Under the pieces are notes generated by a model that saw nothing but the letters and a program-made list of their open reading frames with translations, was not told the origin of the DNA and made no database searches. DNA of 27,022 nucleotides from Solobacterium sp. Its GTDB lineage: Bacteria; Bacillota_I; Bacilli_A; Erysipelotrichales; Erysipelotrichaceae. Of the stretch, positions 7,720 to 14,316 are shown piece by piece. The stretch spans positions 1 to 27,022 of the forward strand of contig JAFOLE010000227.1 of assembly GCA_017419465.1 (NCBI GenBank), read 5' to 3'. The number at the start of each line of letters is the position of its first letter. The stretch's first letter is position 1. The position numbers and the translations under genes were made by a program.

Positions 7720-7768
7720 GCGCGTATTTTCCAAACTGAATTTATAAAAGATAAGCAGGAGGTTCTCC

Positions 7769-8245
7769 ATGAAACAACTGCTTATTTTTTTGGTTCTGCT
7801 CTGTATTGCCTTTGGGATTGATAAGCGGGTCATCCGTGAGGCGGACCTGAATCAGGATCCGATTGTGATCAATGTCAGCGGTGAAGTGCGTAATCCGGGA
7901 CCGGTCAAAGCAGACCCGTATACGACGGTCCGCGAGATTCTCGAACAGGCTGATCCGACAGAAGACGCAGATCTCAGCGGTCTTAATCCGGATATGGTGC
8001 TGAACGATCATGATGTACTGAATATCCCACGCCAGAAAGAGCCTGATGAACCGGAACGTATTTCCATTAACCAGTCGGATGCGGAAGAACTGACAAAGCT
8101 ATCGGGCATCGGTCCTTCGATTGCCCAGCGGATCGTGGAATACCGTCAGGAACACGGTCTGTTTCAGAAGACGGAAGATCTGATGAATGTCCCGGGGATC
8201 GGACCGGCAAAATATGACGCGCTCAGCGATCAGATCAGTCTGTAA
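7769..8245 (+). CDS. comEA: ComEA-like DNA-binding competence protein
   Basis: Receptor that binds incoming double-stranded DNA at the outer face of the membrane during transformation. The 158 residues contain an N-terminal membrane anchor (about 3-16, LLIFLVLLCIAFGI), an SLBB domain (about 32-90, IVINVSGEVRNPGPV...VREILEQA...LNDHDVLNIP), and a tandem helix-hairpin-helix domain (about 98-158, ISINQSDAEELTKLSGIGPSIAQRIVEYR...LMNVPGIGPAKYDAL). GCAGGAGG precedes the ATG by 6-7 nt. Its 3' end overlaps the comEC reading frame by up to 59 nt. The comEA-comEC-holA order is classical in Bacillota. No comEB lies between. Whether the strain is competent cannot be said from this locus alone. Confidence 0.95.
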   Translation: MKQLLIFLVLLCIAFGIDKRVIREADLNQDPIVINVSGEVRNPGPVKADPYTTVREILEQADPTEDADLSGLNPDMVLNDHDVLNIPRQKEPDEPERISINQSDAEELTKLSGIGPSIAQRIVEYRQEHGLFQKTEDLMNVPGIGPAKYDALSDQISL

Positions 8246-10148
8246 CAGTCTGCTTGAACACAGTCTGATTCTTGTGCCGGCGGCAGCGTTACTGATCTAT
8301 CTTCCATCATATCGATTTGCGGCGCTGATTCTCTGCATTGCGTTTTATTACCTGATCGTCAAAGATCAGAGTGCTGTTCTTGCAAGTCTGATTCTGCTCT
8401 GTTTTCTGATACGGATTCCCTGTGGCGATTCAGAAATACGGCAGGGGCAGGTCATTGAAGTAAAGGCCAATTATGTCATTGTAAAAGACCGGATGGATTC
8501 GATCCTGGTCTATACAAAAGCCATGCCGGCATATGATTCTGTGATTGCGTTCGATGGGATTTCCGAGCCGCTGCATGATGGAAAGGGATTCTTTCGCTTT
8601 CCGTTTGCGCGATACTGCAGGCTGAAGGGAATCAGATATTCCGTGTCACCGGATACGATCCGGGAAGTACGTCCGACCCATTCGCTGCGTGGTCTTCTGA
8701 TGAACCGGATCCGTTCAGCAGAACCGGAAACTGCGGAAGTGCTGCTGGAAGTACTGTTTCACTGTTCCTCGGATGATGAACTCTTTCAGGGTCTGTTTCG
8801 TGACCGCGGGGTTTCGCTTGCCGGAATCCTGCTGTTTTCTGATCTGATCATGCAGTATTTCTGCTATGAAAGCACCAGAAAGAAGATCCGTATCATCCTG
8901 ACGGTACTGCTTGCTGTTTTTTATCGTGTTCCGTATGTCATGCTGATACGGCTGATCCGGTATTGTCTTGAAGCTGCCGGGCTGAAAGGAAAAGCAAAGA
9001 ACGGCTCTGCCTTCCTGATCAGCCTCAGACTCTGTCCGTATGCGATATTCAGCGCTTCATTTCTTTTGCCTCTGACATTTGCGTTCTGTTCAAATGACCC
9101 GGCCAGGAAAGCGGAGCGTCTTTTCTTCAGCATGCATATGTCCTCCGCGCTGTTTCACCGTGTAAATCCGATTGAACTGTTATTATTCCGTTTGATTCTT
9201 CCGGTGAGCGGTTTCTGCTGGATCTGTGCATTGCTGGAGGCGCTGTTCCGGCTGCCGTTTCATGGACTGATTCTGTTTCTGGATCATATCCTTACATGGG
9301 TGAACTCTTGTTCCCTGTCCGGAACCATACTTGGCGCAGGACTTCCGTTTTATGTTCTCCTTCAGACCACCGGCTTTCGTAACACGAAGCAGAATGCCTG
9401 GTATCGGATCGCTCTGTTTCTGCTGTTTCAGATGTTCGGTCTGTTTCATCCGTTTGCGGAACTGTCATTCATCAATGTCGGACAGGGGGATTCCATCCTG
9501 GTTCGCGGACCATTTCGAAGCAGCGATATTCTGATCGATACCGGAAAACCTTCCCAGAAAAATAATGTAGTTACATTCCTTGAGGCAAAGGGAATACGGA
9601 CACTGAATACGCTGATCATTACCCATGCGGACAGCGATCACGCCGGAAGTCAGGAAGTGATCACCGACGTATTCGCACCGATACAGGTAATTACCGATCA
9701 TCAGCCGGAACTCAGATGCGGAATGCTTACCCTGCTGGATCTCAATGATATGAACAGTGAAGATGAAAATGAAAGCTCGATCGTCACTGCGTTTTCACTC
9801 AACGGCATGAACATCCTTCTGATGGGAGACAGCTCTGTAAACACGGAAGAGCGGATCGTTCATCGTTATCCCGGTCTTCGTGCGGATATTCTCAAGCTCT
9901 CCCATCATGGCAGTAAAACCGGATCGTCGGAACGCTTTTTGAATACGGTCCGTCCGGATCTTGCGATTGTGTCGAGCGGTGCGTATCATATCTATCATCA
10001 TCCGAGTCCCGAAGTGGTTCAGCGGCTGAACGACCGGCGTATTCCGTACCTGGATACCAAGGAGGAAGGAGACATTACGATCCTCTGTCTGCCGGGTTTG
10101 AATCTGCTTTTAACAGCCTCCGGAAAGATTGCTATAATACGGGTGTGA
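8187..10148 (+). CDS. comEC: ComEC/Rec2 DNA uptake channel
   Basis: Polytopic membrane protein thought to form the channel for single-stranded DNA in natural transformation. It has 653 codons from ATG 8187, somewhat shorter than Bacillus ComEC (about 776). In order: N-terminal hydrophobic segments (about 25-75), a short DUF4131/OB-like stretch (about 85-155, GQVIEVKANYVIVKDRMDSILVY), a Competence-domain block of several membrane helices (about 195-425), and a C-terminal metallo-beta-lactamase domain with FINVGQGDSILVRG, THADSDHAG (His480, Asp484, His485), LMGDS and LKLSHHGSKTG. The metal motif is HxDxDH rather than HxHxDH, which I believe is common in ComEC. The start is uncertain: ATG 8187 has a weak GGAAGA 8 nt upstream; ATG 8214 and GTG 8274 are alternatives. 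The 3' end contains a near-consensus promoter facing holA. Confidence 0.93.
   Translation: MSRGSDRQNMTRSAIRSVCNSLLEHSLILVPAAALLIYLPSYRFAALILCIAFYYLIVKDQSAVLASLILLCFLIRIPCGDSEIRQGQVIEVKANYVIVKDRMDSILVYTKAMPAYDSVIAFDGISEPLHDGKGFFRFPFARYCRLKGIRYSVSPDTIREVRPTHSLRGLLMNRIRSAEPETAEVLLEVLFHCSSDDELFQGLFRDRGVSLAGILLFSDLIMQYFCYESTRKKIRIILTVLLAVFYRVPYVMLIRLIRYCLEAAGLKGKAKNGSAFLISLRLCPYAIFSASFLLPLTFAFCSNDPARKAERLFFSMHMSSALFHRVNPIELLLFRLILPVSGFCWICALLEALFRLPFHGLILFLDHILTWVNSCSLSGTILGAGLPFYVLLQTTGFRNTKQNAWYRIALFLLFQMFGLFHPFAELSFINVGQGDSILVRGPFRSSDILIDTGKPSQKNNVVTFLEAKGIRTLNTLIITHADSDHAGSQEVITDVFAPIQVITDHQPELRCGMLTLLDLNDMNSEDENESSIVTAFSLNGMNILLMGDSSVNTEERIVHRYPGLRADILKLSHHGSKTGSSERFLNTVRPDLAIVSSGAYHIYHHPSPEVVQRLNDRRIPYLDTKEEGDITILCLPGLNLLLTASGKIAIIRV
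10110..10138 (+). promoter_or_regulatory. near-consensus promoter inside the end of comEC
   Basis: TTAACA (10110-10115), exactly 17 nt, then TATAAT (10133-10138) preceded by TGC, an extended -10. It matches 11 of 12 hexamer bases. The predicted start of transcription is at about 10144-10146, which coincides with the GTG start of holA at 10145, so the transcript would be leaderless or nearly so. Confidence 0.7.
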
Positions 10149-11155
10149 TTATTCTCCTGGAAGGAAAAGAAAGCTATCAGCTCAATGCAAGAAAGCAGAA
10201 ACTGATCAAGGAATCCGGTGCGGAAGGTGAAAACATTGTCAGTCTTGACGGCAGTTCCCGCACCGCTTTTTCCATGGAAGCAGCACTGAATCTCTGTTCC
10301 ACCATCTCGCTGTTCGGTGACCGGCGTGCGGTTCTCATATCGAATCCGTATTTTCTGAAGTCCGGCGGGGCAGGCTCTTCCGGCGCAAAGAAAACCACAA
10401 AAAAGAAAGGCGGAGGAACGCCTTCTGAACTGCTTGAGACGTATTGTGCCGCACCGAATCCGGATACCGATCTCATTTTTGTATGTGACGGGTTCCTGTG
10501 TGACAAGCGCACAAAAGAATATAAAGTTCTTTCTTCTTATGCGGGCAAGACCGTACGGATCATCACGTTCTCAAATCCGAGTCCCTGGGAACTGGAAAAA
10601 CTGATCGACCGTGAACTTGCGATGCGGAATTATCATCTGACAAAAGACGCAAAAACAGAACTGAAGCTCCGGATTGCGGACAGCGCAACCGAGTTCTATA
10701 AGACGCTCGACAAGATGGAACTGTACGGCGGAAAAGAATTTGACCGCAATGCCATTGCGGGTCTTGTCAGTTTCAATGCGGAGGTCAATGTCTGGAAGCT
10801 GTCGGATGCGTTTGTACGCGGTGATGCCGCAAAGACCATGGAATCCTTCTTTGAACTGCGTGAACATGCATCGATGGATGTATACGGAATTCTACCTACA
10901 CTGAGTTACCGTCTGAAACGGCTGTACTGTGTAAAGTCCTGTTCCGAAGCGGGTCTTCCGTTCAGTGAGATTCGTGCCAGAACCGGGCAGGGGTATCCTG
11001 AAAAAGATCTGGAAAGCTGCGGCGGTCATTCGGCACGCTGGTTTCTGCGGCGCCTTGCGGAGCTTGCGGATCTTGATCAGGGTATGAAAACCGGACAGAT
11101 TGACGGCATGACCGGTCTTGAACTGTTTCTCTTGAGGAATCTTCCGCATGCCTGA
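10145..11155 (+). CDS. holA: DNA polymerase III delta subunit
   Basis: Clamp-loader subunit that opens the beta clamp in the replisome. The 336 residues match the family. The start reads IILLEGKESYQLNARKQKL; the central AAA+-like region contains VRIITFSNPSPWELEKLIDRELAMRNYHLTKDA, and the C-terminal helical domain includes DAFVRGDAAKTMESFFELREH and YGILPTLSYRLKRL. Residues 73-92 form a Gly/Ser/Lys-rich low-complexity linker between the first strand block (VLISNPYFL) and SELLETY. The start is GTG 10145, sharing 4 nt (GTGA) with the comEC stop; the next in-frame Met is residue 44. No Shine-Dalgarno is at the right distance, while a strong promoter ends 7 nt upstream. The neighbourhood comEA-comEC-holA is the usual one. 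Confidence 0.94.
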   Translation: MIILLEGKESYQLNARKQKLIKESGAEGENIVSLDGSSRTAFSMEAALNLCSTISLFGDRRAVLISNPYFLKSGGAGSSGAKKTTKKKGGGTPSELLETYCAAPNPDTDLIFVCDGFLCDKRTKEYKVLSSYAGKTVRIITFSNPSPWELEKLIDRELAMRNYHLTKDAKTELKLRIADSATEFYKTLDKMELYGGKEFDRNAIAGLVSFNAEVNVWKLSDAFVRGDAAKTMESFFELREHASMDVYGILPTLSYRLKRLYCVKSCSEAGLPFSEIRARTGQGYPEKDLESCGGHSARWFLRRLAELADLDQGMKTGQIDGMTGLELFLLRNLPHA

Positions 11156-11633
11156 CGTACAGCGCGTGTTCCATACACTGGAACCATTGTTTGACCGTGA
11201 ATCCAGAGTGCTGATTCTCGGTTCCTTTCCGTCCGTGGTTTCCCGTCAGAAATCCTTTTATTATGCCAATCCAACAAACCGGTTCTGGCCGGTTATGGAG
11301 ACGCTGTTCCACGAAACGATTACCGATAGGAAGGAATTCTGCCTTCGGAAGCACATCGCGTTATGGGATGTGATTGAAAGCTGTACGATACACGGCTCTT
11401 CAGACAGTTCCATCCGTGATGTGAAGGCAAATGATATTGAGTGGCTGATTCAGAATTCCTCTGTCCATGCGGTATTCACGACCGGCGCAAAAGCCGCGTC
11501 ACTGTATAAAAAGTATGTGTCCGCATCTCTTGATGCCTGTGCATTACCCTCAACCTCTGCCGCAAATGCACATATGCGGCTTGACGATCTAGTAAAGGAG
11601 TATGACTGTGTCAGAAAAGCACTTGAACCATAA
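11148..11633 (+). CDS. DNA-deoxyinosine (hypoxanthine-DNA) glycosylase, UDG superfamily
   Basis: Base-excision repair enzyme expected to remove hypoxanthine formed by adenine deamination. The 161 residues show the pattern I know from the deoxyinosine glycosylase family (TIGR04274) in the uracil-DNA glycosylase superfamily: FDRESRVLILGSFPSVVSRQKSFYYANPTNRFWPVM at about residues 15-50, then ALWDVIESCTIHGSSDSSIRD (about 71-91) and LPSTSAANAHMRLDDLV near the C-terminus. GSFPS is the counterpart of the catalytic motif 1 of UDGs, and LPSTSAANA is motif 2. It overlaps holA by 8 nt and extends 26 nt into the next gene, so it is firmly embedded in the operon. Family placement is strong; the preferred base is by analogy. 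Confidence 0.88.
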   Translation: MPDVQRVFHTLEPLFDRESRVLILGSFPSVVSRQKSFYYANPTNRFWPVMETLFHETITDRKEFCLRKHIALWDVIESCTIHGSSDSSIRDVKANDIEWLIQNSSVHAVFTTGAKAASLYKKYVSASLDACALPSTSAANAHMRLDDLVKEYDCVRKALEP

Positions 11634-13800
11634 AATTGAACTGCTTGCGCCGGCGGGAAATCCGGAAGCGCTGATTGCGGCAGTACAGGGCGGCTGCGAC
11701 GCAGTCTACCTTGGGATCCGCAATTACAGTGCCCGTGCATTTGCAGGCAATTTTGATCATGATGAATTTATTGAAGCAGTGAAGTACTGTCATGTGCGCG
11801 GCGTGCGCGTCTATGTGACGATGAACACGCTTCTGTTTGAAGAAGAGATCGAGCGTGCCATGGAAGAAGTGGCATTTCTCTATGAACATGATGCCGACGC
11901 ACTGCTCATTCAGGACTTCGGTCTCTTTCATCGGGTACGCACGGAATATCCTGACTTTGAAGTGCACTGCAGCACGCAGATGCATGTTCATAATGCGGAT
12001 GGATGCCGCGTCATGAAGCAGGAAGGTGCTGCGCGTGCAGTTCTTGCCAGAGAAACGCCGATCGAAGTAATCCGTGAATGCGCGAAGACCGGTATCGAAA
12101 TCGAAGTCTTTGCATATGGTGCATTGTGTGTCGCATACAGCGGACAGTGCCTGATGAGTGAGTCGGTAAAAAACCGGTCCGGAAACCGCGGCGTATGTGC
12201 GCAGATGTGCCGTCTTCGGTTTTATGAAAATGACGGAGAGGCAAGATGCCCGTCTCCGGAAGGGGAATACGCCCTTGCGATGAAGGACCTCAATCTGATC
12301 AATGATATCCCGGCGCTGATCGAAGCGGGAGCTTCCAGTCTGAAAATTGAAGGACGGATGAAACGCAGGGAGTATGTGTATCTTGTCACCAGGACGTTCC
12401 GTGAAGCAATCGATGCCTACTACAGCGGGAGAACATACCGGATTCCCGCGGAACGGGAAAAGGAACTCGAACTTCTGTTCAACCGGGGATTCACGCGGGG
12501 ACATGCATTTCATGACACACAGAAACAGCGTATGACCCGTTTCCGTCCGAACCATATGGGCGTTAAGATCGGAACTGTTGTCTCATTTTCCAACAATAAG
12601 GTAACGGTTGATCTCATCGATCATCTTTACCAGCATGACGGGCTTCGCATTCTGAACAGTCCAGCCGATACCGGACTTACCGCTGTACGGATCGAAAAGA
12701 AGGGAAAACTGGTGAATGAAGCGTTCCCCGGTGACCGTGTCATTCTGGACTGTGCATCCAAACCGCATCCGAAGAAGGGACAGATTCTTCTCAAAACAAC
12801 AGATACCCACCTTCATGAACGCATTGACCGTGCGATCGAGGAAGATACAAGGACGGTACCGATCAAAGTCTCCTGTTCGGCAGAGGCCGGAAAACCGCTG
12901 CTTCTTACGGCAGAAGACGGCGATCATAATCAGGTTTCGGTAACAAGCGAGCAGATCCTTGAACCCGCCAGAAAAGCACCGCTCTCCGCTGAGCGTATTA
13001 CACAGATTCTATGCAAGACCGGCGATGAACCGTATGCGCCTGTCGTAACAATTGAACATATGGATGATATCTTCATGCCGGTTTCCGCACTGAATGAAGT
13101 GCGCCGTACACTCTATCAGAAATTATCCGAAGCACGCGCAAAGCGTCATACACGTACCGGACGGAAGCCATATGTCATGAATGTACCTTGCATTTCCTGT
13201 ACATTTCCGCCGGTACTCATTGATTCTTCAGATGATGAAACAAAAAATACGGATTTCATGAAATTGCCTGTAATTTCAGAAAACGGATGTGATAAGATTT
13301 TACACAACAGAGTGATACTGAGTGAACCCGGCAACTTATGGCTGAATGTTAGACATGCGGTCGCGGGAATGACACTGAATGTGACGAATTCCTATGCGGC
13401 AGCCTGGCTTCTGTCACACCCGGGCGTGGAAGGGGTTATTCTTTCGTCAGAACTTCGTACACCGCAGATCCGATCATTGATCGATGCGTTTGTCAGTCGA
13501 TACGGGTTTGAACCCATGCTGTATCAGCTGGTTTACGGGCGGCGTACACTGATGTGGATCAAGGACTATCACTTAGCCCATCCGTATCTGGAAGATCTGC
13601 AGAAACGCTGTTATCCGGTAATGGACAGGGGGTTCGTTACCGAGATACTGGAACCGGAGCCATATGTCAGTGAAAACAGTCTCTGCCGGGGAAGCTATGT
13701 CATTCTGACAACAGAGGATAGAAATCAATCTGAAGCAATAAAGGAGGAAGCTTATGAAGAAATTTCTGGAAGAGTTCAAGGCATTCGCGCTCAAGGGTAA
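11608..13800 (+). CDS. large U32 family protein (RlhA/TrhP-type RNA hydroxylation enzyme)
   Basis: U32 proteins were annotated as collagenases, but E. coli RlhA and TrhP use prephenate to hydroxylate 23S rRNA C2501 and tRNA U34. This 730-residue form, with a long DUF3656-type C-terminal extension, looks most like RlhA; the RNA target is an inference. The U32 barrel begins KIELLAPAGNPEALIAAVQGGCDAVYLG (about 9-36) and carries FEVHCSTQMHVHN and the signature YGALCVAYSGQCLMSE...SGNRGVCAQMCR, with Cys174, Cys181, Cys197 and Cys201 as likely iron-sulfur ligands. The KIEGRMKRREYVY motif follows near 240-260. I chose GTG 11608, which has AAAGGAG 7 nt upstream; ATG 11602 would sit only 1 nt from it. 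The last 15-16 codons overlap mscL in another frame, so the C-terminus may be a run-on. Confidence 0.88.
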   Translation: MSEKHLNHKIELLAPAGNPEALIAAVQGGCDAVYLGIRNYSARAFAGNFDHDEFIEAVKYCHVRGVRVYVTMNTLLFEEEIERAMEEVAFLYEHDADALLIQDFGLFHRVRTEYPDFEVHCSTQMHVHNADGCRVMKQEGAARAVLARETPIEVIRECAKTGIEIEVFAYGALCVAYSGQCLMSESVKNRSGNRGVCAQMCRLRFYENDGEARCPSPEGEYALAMKDLNLINDIPALIEAGASSLKIEGRMKRREYVYLVTRTFREAIDAYYSGRTYRIPAEREKELELLFNRGFTRGHAFHDTQKQRMTRFRPNHMGVKIGTVVSFSNNKVTVDLIDHLYQHDGLRILNSPADTGLTAVRIEKKGKLVNEAFPGDRVILDCASKPHPKKGQILLKTTDTHLHERIDRAIEEDTRTVPIKVSCSAEAGKPLLLTAEDGDHNQVSVTSEQILEPARKAPLSAERITQILCKTGDEPYAPVVTIEHMDDIFMPVSALNEVRRTLYQKLSEARAKRHTRTGRKPYVMNVPCISCTFPPVLIDSSDDETKNTDFMKLPVISENGCDKILHNRVILSEPGNLWLNVRHAVAGMTLNVTNSYAAAWLLSHPGVEGVILSSELRTPQIRSLIDAFVSRYGFEPMLYQLVYGRRTLMWIKDYHLAHPYLEDLQKRCYPVMDRGFVTEILEPEPYVSENSLCRGSYVILTTEDRNQSEAIKEEAYEEISGRVQGIRAQG

Positions 13801-14197
13801 TGTAATGGATATGTCCATCGGTGTTATCATCGGTGCTGCATTCGGAAACATCGTTACATCCCTCACAGACAACTTTATCAACCCGCTGATTCAGGTATGC
13901 ACAGGCGGTATGGGAGAGGACGGCGTCGCAATCGGCGGATCCTTCAAGATTTCTGGTGTCAGCTTCAACTACGGCGCATTCCTTTCCGCAGTCATCAATT
14001 TCATTATCATGGCATTCATTCTCTTCTGCCTGCTTAAGGCCATCAACAAGGCAATGAGCATCGGCAAGAAGGAAGAAGCGGCAAAACCGGCCGAAGATCC
14101 TGCAGATGTCAAGCTTCTCAAGGAGCTTGTTGCGATTGTGAAAGAGCAGAATCCGGAAGCCGCAAAAGCAGCGGAAGAAAAGCTCGCTGCGAAGTAA
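13754..14197 (+). CDS. mscL: large-conductance mechanosensitive channel
   Basis: Homopentameric inner-membrane channel that opens under membrane tension and protects against osmotic downshock. The 147 residues show the family plan: an amphipathic N-terminal helix (MKKFLEEFKAFALKGNVMDMSIGV), TM1 (about 19-40, VMDMSIGVIIGAAFGNIVTSL) followed by DNFINPLI, a short periplasmic loop with several Gly, TM2 (about 74-96, GAFLSAVINFIIMAFILFCLLKAI), and a cytoplasmic charged helix rich in Lys, Glu and Ala to the C-terminus. AAAGGAGG (13739-13746) lies 7 nt before the ATG. The first 47 nt overlap the end of the U32 gene in another frame. A strong terminator follows 25 nt after the stop and closes this transcription unit. 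Confidence 0.97.
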   Translation: MKKFLEEFKAFALKGNVMDMSIGVIIGAAFGNIVTSLTDNFINPLIQVCTGGMGEDGVAIGGSFKISGVSFNYGAFLSAVINFIIMAFILFCLLKAINKAMSIGKKEEAAKPAEDPADVKLLKELVAIVKEQNPEAAKAAEEKLAAK

Positions 14198-14222
14198 TCG
14201 GGCCATCTTTGAAACCAACGTT

Positions 14223-14249
14223 AAACGTCCTGTTTACAGGGCGTTTTTT
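14223..14249 (+). terminator. intrinsic terminator behind mscL
   Basis: AAACGTCCTG (14223-14232) pairs with CAGGGCGTTT (14237-14246) around a TTTA loop, ten pairs with one G-T, followed by T to 14249. It separates the greA-to-mscL run from smc. Confidence 0.92.
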
Positions 14250-14262
14250 CTTTGGGAGACAG

Positions 14263-14291
14263 TTCATAACCCATGGCCTTTTTGTTATAAT
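14263..14291 (+). promoter_or_regulatory. promoter of the smc-ftsY operon
   Basis: TTCATA (14263-14268), 17 nt, then TATAAT (14286-14291) preceded by TGT, an extended -10. The smc ribosome binding site AAGGAG (14305-14310) follows within the short leader. Confidence 0.8.
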
Positions 14292-14316
14292 ATGTACGGT
14301 TTTTAAGGAGAATGAA

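Noticed and set aside
11611..12555. Open frame of 314 codons opposite the U32 gene
   Set aside because: Complementary-strand shadow; no motif and no ribosome binding site.
14209..14316. Upstream extension of smc by 36 codons
   Set aside because: It would cross the mscL terminator and the smc promoter; ATG 14317 has AAGGAG at the right distance and the normal SMC start MFLKRIEMQGFKSF.
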